Shown here: piece after piece, positions 1-7,076 of the stretch
How positions within the stretch are numbered: position 1 is the first letter of the stretch
How the letters are laid out: the number at the start of each line of letters is the position of its first letter
Assembly: GCA_035293945.1 (NCBI GenBank)
Contig: DATGLV010000037.1
Span: forward strand, 195,873 to 259,872
DNA length: 64,000 nucleotides
DNA from: VAZQ01 sp035293945
Lineage (GTDB): Bacteria; Pseudomonadota; Alphaproteobacteria; Rhizobiales; Xanthobacteraceae
Direction: 5' to 3'
Notes under the pieces: model-generated
What the model saw: the letters and a program-made list of their open reading frames with translations, nothing else
What the model was told of the DNA's origin: nothing
Databases searched by the model: none
Translations under genes and position numbers: made by a program

Positions 1-334
1 GGTTCTGCCCGCTGCGCACCACCTGGTTCATTTCCGAAGTCGGACGCCGCCAGCGCAGCGCGGATTTCGCCTTCAGCAGAGCGGTGTCGATGGAGTTTGC
101 CCCGGCGCCTTCCATCGCATGGGATTCGATGAGATTGCCCGCCCAATCCAGCACCGACATCGCAAGCACCATGTGGTTCTTCTCGGCCCAGGCGGTGCAA
201 GCATCCACCATCGCGCGTGCGCCGGCGCTGGTGATGACTTTTTGCTCGCGGACCATCGTCTGAGCCGATGCCGCTGTGGCAACCGCAGCGGCCGCGAACG
301 TCGCAAGCGCGATCAGGCAGGATTTGACACGCAT
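1..334 (-). CDS. GlcG/HbpS-like (DUF336) exported protein, 3' part outside window
   Basis: The first 111 residues are visible; the gene runs off the left edge. It starts with a typical Sec signal peptide (MRVKSCLIA, then an Ala-rich stretch ending ASAQ). The mature part (VITSAGARAMVDACTAWAE, a conserved LDWAGNLIESHAMEGA-type segment, then KAKSALRWRRPTSEM) matches the GlcG/HbpS haem-degrading-like family, small proteins thought to bind haem or small ligands. The start at 334 is set by an AGGAGGA ribosome site immediately upstream. It lies about 90 bases downstream of nnrS on the same strand and may be co-transcribed with it. Family assignment is from the N-terminal half only; the biochemical role is unknown. 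Confidence 0.75.
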   Translation of the reverse strand, partial: MRVKSCLIALATFAAAAVATAASAQTMVREQKVITSAGARAMVDACTAWAEKNHMVLAMSVLDWAGNLIESHAMEGAGANSIDTALLKAKSALRWRRPTSEMNQVVRSGQN

Positions 335-424
335 GATTTCCTCCTCCTGGGACAGGGAGCACCATCAACGGAACATGTTATCAAACGATGCCGCCGAAGG
401 TCGACCTGGTGCCGTCGATTTCGC

Positions 425-1630
425 TCAGATCGGGCGACCTGCTCCGTCCGGTGCACGTGGCCGGAGAAGCGCCCGTGCATACAGCACTACAAACAGCGCG
501 AAGGCACCGCTCCATGCGGCTCCCGCAACGGAAAGCAACAGAAAATATTGCGCCCCGCCGAGCGGCGCTATCACCCGCACGACCGCCGCAAGCGTCACCA
601 GCCCGTAGATCGCGATGGTCCCGGCGCCCGCCACCAGCGGGCGCCCCGTGTGTCCCAAAGAAGCGCGCGTCATCACCGCGAGCGTCATGGTGCCGATTGC
701 CCCGACCGTCAGCGCATGCAGGGCGGCGGTCGCGGGAAGCACCAGCGTGCGGGCGTTCACCGCCATAAGCAGAAAACCGAGCGCAAGCCAGGCATAGCCG
801 AGGTGAAGTACGGCCAAAAGCGGCTCGCGCAATGTCGCTAGTCCGTGCCATCGAGCGAGACGCAAACCTATCATCAATCCGGCCGCCAGCTCGCCCCAGG
901 GCGCAACCATCGATTCGGGCGCAAAGACCCAAACCGCCAGCGCCAGCAAAACGATAGCCAGAGCGGCCCGGTCGACCACACTAAAGCTGGCAGGCGGCGC
1001 AATTTCGGGGCGACGCTTTGTAAGCCAGTTTCGCGTGAAGCTTGGAATGATGCGACCGCCAACCAAATTGACGAGCATGAGCAGCGTCGCGATCCCCAGC
1101 CGATTGCCCAATTCGGCGGTTGCCGCGATACCGGCTGTCTCGAGATGAACCAAGCTATTGGCGGCCAGCAGCAGCGTGAGCGCCAGAAGCATAGGAAGAT
1201 TGCGCCAGTTGCGCCCGGCGAAGATCTCGCGGGCAACCACAGCCGCAAATACCGCCGGGAATGCCAGATCGAGGGTGGCTACGACAGCAGGCTCGAGCGC
1301 TGCGGAGAACAGCACCGCGAGGCGGCCCGCCATCCACAATATGACAAGCAAGGCCAGCGGTCGGCCCTGAAGCGGCAGGCGGCCGGTCCAGTTGGGGATC
1401 GCAGTGAGCAGGAATCCGGCGACGACGGCGGATCCGTATCCGAAGATCATTTCATGTGCATGCCAAATCGGCGGGGCGACCGTCGCCGGAAGCCGATAGG
1501 CGCCCGCAAAGGCGGCGAGCCATAACGGAATTGCCAGCGCGGCCCATAACGCCGCGGAAAGGAAGAACGGACGAAAGCCAGCTGACAGGAGTGCAGGGCC
1601 ACCTTGCCGGCGATATCGAGGGACTGCCAT
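425..1630 (-). CDS. nnrS: NnrS family haem-copper membrane protein
   Basis: A 401-residue polytopic membrane protein with about 12 hydrophobic segments. It contains the NnrS hallmarks: an N-terminal GFRPFFL segment, PPIWHAHEMIFGYGSAVVAG with paired histidines, and GRIIPSFTRNWL in the middle. NnrS proteins are linked to nitric oxide or nitrosative stress and to denitrification regulons, and one is reported to bind haem and copper; the exact function is unsettled. No NO or nitrite reductase gene is nearby, and I saw no FNR/NnrR-type palindrome in the 163-base divergent gap. Full family length, so it looks intact. Confidence 0.9.
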   Translation of the reverse strand: MAVPRYRRQGGPALLSAGFRPFFLSAALWAALAIPLWLAAFAGAYRLPATVAPPIWHAHEMIFGYGSAVVAGFLLTAIPNWTGRLPLQGRPLALLVILWMAGRLAVLFSAALEPAVVATLDLAFPAVFAAVVAREIFAGRNWRNLPMLLALTLLLAANSLVHLETAGIAATAELGNRLGIATLLMLVNLVGGRIIPSFTRNWLTKRRPEIAPPASFSVVDRAALAIVLLALAVWVFAPESMVAPWGELAAGLMIGLRLARWHGLATLREPLLAVLHLGYAWLALGFLLMAVNARTLVLPATAALHALTVGAIGTMTLAVMTRASLGHTGRPLVAGAGTIAIYGLVTLAAVVRVIAPLGGAQYFLLLSVAGAAWSGAFALFVVLYARALLRPRAPDGAGRPI

Positions 1631-1719
1631 GGTACCTTCTTCAGGAGAATCGAGCTCAGACTCTTAGGGTGCTGCCGGCAGGGCCGGTTCGACCCGCTCC
1701 AACCGGGCCGCGTTTCGCA

Positions 1720-1725
1720 TATAAT
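1720..1725 (+). promoter_or_regulatory. candidate -10 element for the paralogous exported-protein pair
   Basis: TATAAT matches the sigma-70 -10 consensus exactly and lies about 70 bases before the start at 1794. No good -35 sits 16-18 bases upstream, so this is suggestive only. Confidence 0.3.
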
Positions 1726-1793
1726 CCGGCGCGCTCAGGTGCTGCAGCCCCTCCCCGCTGAGGCGGAAAGGCGGGGCAACAAAGGAGGATCCG

Positions 1794-2708
1794 ATGTCTC
1801 GTCACGCAGGAAGCCTCACGCATTACTTTCTCTCCAGCGCGCTATGCCTTGCCGCCGGTTCCGGCGTTTCGGCACTTGCTGCCGCTGATTCGCCGCCCGA
1901 TTTCGGCTCCAATCCGAGTGAGGCCTGGTTCTCCTATTCCCGCGAATTCCTGCCGCCAGCGAGCGGCGCGGGGCCGGTGCGGGAGTTGCCCGGACACCGA
2001 CACGTCTCCAACGACGAATATCGGCTGACCGGAAAACAGGCGACTTTCGCGATGGGCGATCCCGATAGTCCCATTCTCCAGCCTTGGGCGGCTGAGCAGA
2101 TTCGCAAGCGCAATGCGCTTCTCCTCTCCGGAACGCCGGTTTTCTCCCAGCACGCGAGCTGCTGGCCGGTCGGCGTCACCGTATTCATGATGGAGCCGAT
2201 GACCCGGCCGATGTTCATCGTGCAGGGGAAAAGGGACGTGGCGATGATCCTCACGAGCTTCAGCGATGTTCGCCACGTCTGGCTGACCGACAAGCATTCG
2301 CCAAACCTCAAGCCGAGTTGGTCCGGCGAATCGATCGGCCATTACGAAGGCGATTCGCTCCTCATCGACACGATCGGGTTCAACGACAAGACATTCATGG
2401 ACGGATACGGCACGCCGCACACCGACAAGCTGCACGTGACCGAACGCCTGCATCTGATCGAAGGCGGCCAGACGATGGAGGACAATTTCCACGTCGAGGA
2501 CCCCGGCGCTTTCACCATGCCGTGGGACGCCGTCGAGCGCTACCGCCACTACGAAGCAACCGTCGCCAAGATGTCGCTCAAATCCATCCCGGTCCTGGCG
2601 ACGCCTGCCGACGGGCCGCTCACCGAAGCGATCTGCGCCGAAAGCACCAACTCGTTCCTCGGGCTGCCCGCACTGCCAGTCCCGCAGGCGAGCGCGCCGG
2701 ATTTCTAA
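1794..2708 (+). CDS. exported protein of unknown function, paralogue 1
   Basis: 304 residues with an N-terminal signal-like segment (about residues 10-35, Ala-rich, ending LAAADSP). The start is supported by a perfect AAAGGAGG site seven bases upstream. The body shares conserved blocks with the next gene: PILQPWAAEQIRKRN, a CWP segment, WLTDKHS, LKPSWSGESIGHYEGDSL, DTIGFNDKTF and TPHTDKLHV. I do not recognise a characterised family. The Asp-rich DTIGF and HTDKLHV segments suggest an extracytoplasmic beta-rich fold, which is inference. The two genes are 23 bases apart and very likely co-transcribed. Confidence 0.8.
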   Translation: MSRHAGSLTHYFLSSALCLAAGSGVSALAAADSPPDFGSNPSEAWFSYSREFLPPASGAGPVRELPGHRHVSNDEYRLTGKQATFAMGDPDSPILQPWAAEQIRKRNALLLSGTPVFSQHASCWPVGVTVFMMEPMTRPMFIVQGKRDVAMILTSFSDVRHVWLTDKHSPNLKPSWSGESIGHYEGDSLLIDTIGFNDKTFMDGYGTPHTDKLHVTERLHLIEGGQTMEDNFHVEDPGAFTMPWDAVERYRHYEATVAKMSLKSIPVLATPADGPLTEAICAESTNSFLGLPALPVPQASAPDF

Positions 2709-2731
2709 AGCGCCGGCGACCTGGAGGAGAG

Positions 2732-3643
2732 ATGATAGAAGCTCTTTCGAGGCGCATTTGCCGCCGCTTCGGTCTCAAGGCGCGGTGGGGGCTCATCCTT
2801 GCCGGCGCCCTTGCGACGACCGCTGCCGCCACTGCCGCGCCCGTGCATGCACCGGAGAAGATCCCCGATCTCGGCGCATCGGCTGCTCTCGCCTGGACGC
2901 CGCTGACCATAAGGGGCGGCATCGCCCGGTATGGCACCGGCTGGTTTGATCCGCCGGCCCCCCTGCGCGGTCCGATCCACCAGGATCCCGACTATCCGTT
3001 GCGCGGCAACGAAACCCGCCGGCCGACGCCCGCACTCGGCAACTGGAAGGACCCGATTCTCAAGCCTTGGGCGGCCGAGCAAATGCGCCGCTCGAACGAG
3101 GACCTCCTCTCCGGAAAAGTCGGGATTCCGTTCCTGGCGCAGTCGCAATGCTGGCCGGGCGGCGTTCCGGGTCAGCTGTTGTGGACTTCGGAGCCCATGT
3201 ATTTCCTGCAGACCCCCAAGGAAGTGTGGATGGTCTGGCAGCGCGACCAATGGGTCCGCCGCATCTATCTGACCGACCAGCATTCGGAAGTCATAAAGCC
3301 GTCGTGGTTCGGCGAATCGATCGGCCATTACGAGAACGGCGAGCTCGTGGTCGACACGATCGGGCTCTCAGCCCCCAAATACGGCTTCCTCGACATGTTC
3401 CGCACCCCGCATACTGACAAGCTGCACGTGGTGGAGCATTTCAAGGTCACACCCGACAATAAATTCCTCGAGGCGCTGGTCAAGGTCGAGGACCCCGACA
3501 CGTTCAACGAGCCCTGGTACGCGACCAAGCGCTGGCGCCGCGACCCGAATGAATGGTCGGAATCGATCTGCGCTGAGAACAATATCGATCCCTTCAACTC
3601 GAACTTGGTGCCACCGCCGCAGGCCGAGCACCCGGACTTTTGA
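2732..3643 (+). CDS. exported protein of unknown function, paralogue 2
   Basis: 303 residues from the ATG at 2732, preceded by CTGGAGGAGAG. The frame stays open upstream to about 2318 inside the previous gene, but the ribosome site and the signal peptide (positive RRICRRFGLKAR, then a hydrophobic stretch ending TAAPVHA) fix this start. It repeats the blocks of the previous gene: PILKPWAAEQMRRSN, a CWPGGV segment, YLTDQHS, KPSWFGESIGHYENGELV, DTIGLSAPK and TPHTDKLHVVEHF. The pair is probably a tandem duplication that has diverged. Function unknown; periplasmic or secreted location is inferred from the signal peptide. Confidence 0.8.
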   Translation: MIEALSRRICRRFGLKARWGLILAGALATTAAATAAPVHAPEKIPDLGASAALAWTPLTIRGGIARYGTGWFDPPAPLRGPIHQDPDYPLRGNETRRPTPALGNWKDPILKPWAAEQMRRSNEDLLSGKVGIPFLAQSQCWPGGVPGQLLWTSEPMYFLQTPKEVWMVWQRDQWVRRIYLTDQHSEVIKPSWFGESIGHYENGELVVDTIGLSAPKYGFLDMFRTPHTDKLHVVEHFKVTPDNKFLEALVKVEDPDTFNEPWYATKRWRRDPNEWSESICAENNIDPFNSNLVPPPQAEHPDF

Positions 3644-3679
3644 CTTTGTGAGGCGAGCGGCCCGGCAAGGAAAGGCTCC

Positions 3680-4546
3680 GTGAAACTGGTCTGGCCCTGG
3701 CAGGATCGGAGGCGGCGCTTTTCCCCGCTCAAGGCCGCGGGCTTTGCGCTGACGCTCGCGCCGGCGATCCTGCTTGCCTACGAGCTCCGCGCCGGCGAGC
3801 TCGGCATCTATCCGCTGTGGCTCGGCGAGCTGACTTACTGGTCCGGCGTTTGGGCAACCGTCGTCCTGCTCGGGGCGCTGGCGGTGACGCCGGCGATCCG
3901 GATCTTCGGCTGGAAGAGCCTGATCGATGTGCGGCGGATGATCGGGGTCGCGGCACTCGCCTACACGATCTTCCACATCATCGTCTATTTCGCGCTGCGC
4001 TTCTGGAGCTTCTCCCTCATCGCCAAGGAGATGATCGCAAGCGCTTCGCTGATCACCGCAACGCTCTCGACGATCGGGCTTGGCGTATTGGGCGCGACTT
4101 CATTCGACGCCGCGATCCGCCGCATGGGCGCAAGGGGCTGGCAACGGCTGCACAATTGGGTCTACGTCACCTCGCTGTTGGCAATCCTGCACGTGCTTCT
4201 GTCTCGCGGCACCAACCCGATGCAGTATTTGCTTGCCGGAATGTTCTTCTGGCTGATGGGATGGCGCCTCCTCAATCGATCCGGACGCGGAGCCGACCCG
4301 CGCGCGCTCGCGCTGCTTGCTGTGGGCTCCGGCCTCTTTGCGGCGCTCCTCGAAGCGATCTGGCTTGGGGCAAAGCGCGGTTACGGACCGATCGAAACTC
4401 TGGCCGGCAATTTCAGCCTGATCTTCGGTGTCCCGCCGGTGTGGCAGCTGATGGCGCTCGGCCTTCTCATCGCGGTCCTCGCAGCGCTGCGCATGTCGCG
4501 GAAAAGTCGATACCGGTTTTCCGAACAAGGCCTTCCCTTCTCGTAG
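3680..4546 (+). CDS. ferric-reductase-like / MsrQ-type haem membrane protein
   Basis: 288 residues with six to eight hydrophobic segments in a ferric reductase-like transmembrane domain. Candidate haem ligands are histidines in YTIFHIIVYFA (about residue 97) and in RLHNWVYVTSLLAILHVLLS (about residues 156-172), spaced as in MsrQ, the haem subunit that feeds electrons to methionine sulfoxide reductase MsrP. No msrP is adjacent, so it may serve another partner. The start is GTG at 3680, with AAGGAAAGG upstream. Its stop codon lies inside a palindromic repeat shared with the intergenic space (see 4543-4592). Confidence 0.75.
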   Translation: MKLVWPWQDRRRRFSPLKAAGFALTLAPAILLAYELRAGELGIYPLWLGELTYWSGVWATVVLLGALAVTPAIRIFGWKSLIDVRRMIGVAALAYTIFHIIVYFALRFWSFSLIAKEMIASASLITATLSTIGLGVLGATSFDAAIRRMGARGWQRLHNWVYVTSLLAILHVLLSRGTNPMQYLLAGMFFWLMGWRLLNRSGRGADPRALALLAVGSGLFAALLEAIWLGAKRGYGPIETLAGNFSLIFGVPPVWQLMALGLLIAVLAALRMSRKSRYRFSEQGLPFS

Positions 4547-4592
4547 GGGCGGCGCTTGTGGCCGCTCGGGTGCCCACAAGGGGCGGCCCTAC
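4543..4592. repeat. intergenic palindromic repeat between convergent genes
   Basis: Nested inverted repeats: GTAGGG (4543-4548) with CCCTAC (4587-4592), and CTTGTGG (4555-4561) with CCACAAG (4574-4580). It covers the stop codon of the haem membrane protein and fills the gap before the convergent Bug-family gene. It resembles short palindromic repeats common between genes in Bradyrhizobium-like genomes, and could act as a bidirectional RNA hairpin. Confidence 0.7.
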
Positions 4593-4599
4593 ACAAAGC

Positions 4600-5595
4600 C
4601 TACTCGCCCTTGATTCCGGCGTCGCGAATGACCTTGCTCCACTTCTGCGTCTCGGCCGAAAGATAATCCGACAGATCTTCGGGCGTGCCGGCGATCGGCT
4701 CGAACAGCTGTCGATCGAGGAAGTTCTTCGCCACTTGCGGATCGGCGAAGAAGGCGCGCACCTCGCCGTTGATCTTGTCGACCACCGGGCGCGGGGTGCC
4801 CGCCGGTGCAAACAGTCCAAACCACGAGACGGCGCGATAGCCCGGAAGGCCTGCCTCGGCGACGGTCGGCACGTCGGGCAGGAGCCGCATACGCTTGTCG
4901 GCGCCGACCGCCAGGAAGCGGACCTGGCCCGCAGCCGCAGGCTGCACGGCGTTTGCAGCGCTCACATACATGAGCTGGATATGGCCGGCGATCACGTCGG
5001 TCATCGCCGGCGCAGCGCCTTTATAGTGCACCGGCACGAGCTTGGTCCCGGTCTCTCTCGCGAATAATTCCATGTTGAGGTGCGCGGTCGAGCCGACCCC
5101 ATAGGTGCCGTAGTTGAGCTCGCCCGGATGCGCTCTCGCATAGGCAATGAGCTCGCTCACGCTGTGAACCGGCAGCGAGGGATTCGTGATCAGGCCATGG
5201 TTGATGAGCACCAGGCCGACCACGGGCGTGAAATCCTTGATGCTGTAGGGAAGCCGTTGATAGAGGCTCGGATTGGCGACGAACGTGACTTCCGGACCGA
5301 TCAGCAGCGTGTGCCCGTCAGGGGGCGCCTTGGCCACATATTCGGCCGCGATGATGTTGTTGGCACCGCCGCGGTTCTCGACAATCGCCTGCTGCCCCCA
5401 GGCCGTCGAAAAGTGCTGCGCCAGCATGCGCCCGAGAATATCGGTGACGCCACCGGGCGGCGCCGGCACCACGATGGTGATGACTTTGCTCGGATAGGTG
5501 GTCTGTGCCTCAACCCGCAGAGTGCCGCCGAGCACAGCGAGCAGGAGGACAGCAAACAACCGGCGCAATCCGTGCGACCTCATCGCATGCGGCAT
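4600..5595 (-). CDS. Bug/TctC-family tripartite tricarboxylate transporter binding protein
   Basis: 331 residues from the ATG at 5595, with GGGAG eight bases upstream; the frame is open to 5754 but the extra part is not signal-like. The signal peptide (RLFAVLLLAVLGG, cleavage near VEAQ) is followed by the Bug-family fold: YPSKVITIVVPAPPGG near the mature N-terminus, IVENRGGANNIIAAEYVAKA, PDGHTLLIG, then LPDVPTVAEAGLPGYRA. Such proteins bind carboxylates or other small molecules in the periplasm. No TctA/TctB membrane genes are adjacent, so it is an orphan binding protein of unknown ligand, as is usual for this expanded family. Confidence 0.9.
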   Translation of the reverse strand: MPHAMRSHGLRRLFAVLLLAVLGGTLRVEAQTTYPSKVITIVVPAPPGGVTDILGRMLAQHFSTAWGQQAIVENRGGANNIIAAEYVAKAPPDGHTLLIGPEVTFVANPSLYQRLPYSIKDFTPVVGLVLINHGLITNPSLPVHSVSELIAYARAHPGELNYGTYGVGSTAHLNMELFARETGTKLVPVHYKGAAPAMTDVIAGHIQLMYVSAANAVQPAAAGQVRFLAVGADKRMRLLPDVPTVAEAGLPGYRAVSWFGLFAPAGTPRPVVDKINGEVRAFFADPQVAKNFLDRQLFEPIAGTPEDLSDYLSAETQKWSKVIRDAGIKGE

Positions 5596-5816
5596 CGGGC
5601 AGGCTCCCAGCACGGGCAGCCGAGGCTGCGAGGCGCAGTATGTAACTTCTCTGGGAGCAAAGAAATAACCAAGCATCTGTCGCCCCTGCGCATAAGGGCG
5701 TTTACGCCCTTCTGCAACGGGCGATGCGGTTGCCCATACGCGACGCGCAATCATAGATGCCAGGGCTTATAGGTCCCGGCGCCCCTGCGCTCGACCGGGA
5801 CGACCGCTGATCCGCC

Positions 5817-6948
5817 CTACTCCACGTCCTCGACCTGACCCGGGCCGCCGCCAAACGCCTTCTGCGACAGCGCGGCTTCCATGAACGGATCGAGATCGCC
5901 GTCGAGCACGCCGCCGGTATTGGAAGTGGATACGCCGGTGCGCAGGTCCTTCACCATCTGATAGGGCTGCAGCACATAGGAGCGGATCTGGTGGCCGAAG
6001 CCGATATCGGTCTTGCCGGCGTTCTCGATCGCGGCCTGCTCCTCGCGCTTCTTCAATTCGAGCTCGTAGAGGCGCGCCCGCAGCATCTGCCAGGCTTGCG
6101 CACGGTTGCGGTGCTGCGAGCGGTCGTTCTGGCAATAAACCACGATATTGGTCGGGATGTGGGTCAAGCGCACCGCCGATTCGGTCTTGTTGACGTGCTG
6201 GCCGCCCGCGCCGCTCGAGCGCAGCGTGTCGGTGCGAACGTCCTGCTCCTTGATGTCGACCACGATGCGATCGTCGATCACCGGATAGGCGCGCACGCTC
6301 GCGAACGACGTGTGCCGCCGCGCGTTGGAATCGAACGGCGAGATGCGCACCAGGCGGTGCACGCCGTTCTCCGTCTTGAGCCACCCATAGGCGTTGTGGC
6401 CCTTGACCTGGATGGTCGCCGACTTGATGCCGGCCTCTTCGCCTTCGGTCTCTTCAAGATAGTCGACCTTGAAGCCATGCTGCTCGGCCCAGCGGGTGTA
6501 CATGCGGAGCAGCATGTTGGCCCAGTCCTGGCTTTCGGTGCCGCCGGCGCCGGCATGCACTTCGAGATAGCTGTCATTGTTATCGGCTTCGCCGGAGAGA
6601 AGTGCTTCGAGCTGACGGCGGGCGACTTCATTCTTGAGGCGCTTGAGCGCCTCCTCGGCCTCGGCGACGACGGTCTTGTCCTTCTCGGCCTCGCCGAGCT
6701 CGATCAGGGTCGTCTGGTCGTCAAGGTCCTGCTCGATGCGGCCGATGGCGGTGAGCTGGCTTTCGAGCGCGGTGCGCTCCTGCATCACGCGCTGGGCGCG
6801 TTGCTGGTCGTTCCAGAGGTTGGGATCCTCCGCCTCGCGGTTGAGCTCGGCCAAGCGGACGCGCGCCTTGTCGACGTCAAAGATGCCTCCTCAGCAGCAC
6901 GACCGACTGCTTGATCTCATCGACAATGTTTTGGATTTCCGCGCGCAT
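5817..6948 (-). CDS. prfB: peptide chain release factor 2, with programmed +1 frameshift
   Basis: RF2 recognises UAA and UGA stop codons and releases the peptide on the ribosome. The gene is in two frames: ATG at 6948 encodes 23 codons ending RRHL, then an in-frame TGA, then the rest of the protein in the +1 frame, giving 376 residues in all, the usual length. The large part shows the GGQ loop (SSGAGGQHVNKTESAVRLTHIPT) and the RF2 anticodon-mimic region. Reading only the long open frame would give a start at 6854 and miss the first 30 or so residues. It follows mrcA on the same strand after 128 bases. Confidence 0.97.
6876..6891 (-). promoter_or_regulatory. prfB programmed +1 frameshift site
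   Basis: On the minus strand this reads AGGAGG CAT CTT TGA C. The internal Shine-Dalgarno (6886-6891) lies three bases before the slippery CTT (6880-6882), followed by TGA (6877-6879) and C. This is the same arrangement and spacing as in E. coli prfB. When RF2 is scarce, the ribosome slips from CTT TGA to the +1 frame (GAC) and RF2 is made: autoregulation by the protein's own stop codon. Confidence 0.95.
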
Positions 6949-7076
6949 GACCACACTTTCGATACGACACTTCGGGATTCCTGGGCGCCGCGATTCGCCT
7001 TGCGCCCGCCCATGGCGATTTAGCGATCCCTCACGCTGATTTCAATCAGTAGTCGGACAGCTTGGGACAGCTCGGA

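Noticed and set aside
119..841. 240-codon plus-strand frame across the left end
   Set aside because: Opposes the clear GlcG-like and NnrS genes and has shadow-type composition (Arg/His-rich).
1631..1793. FNR/NnrR-type box in the nnrS promoter
   Set aside because: No TTGAT-N4-ATCAA-like palindrome present.
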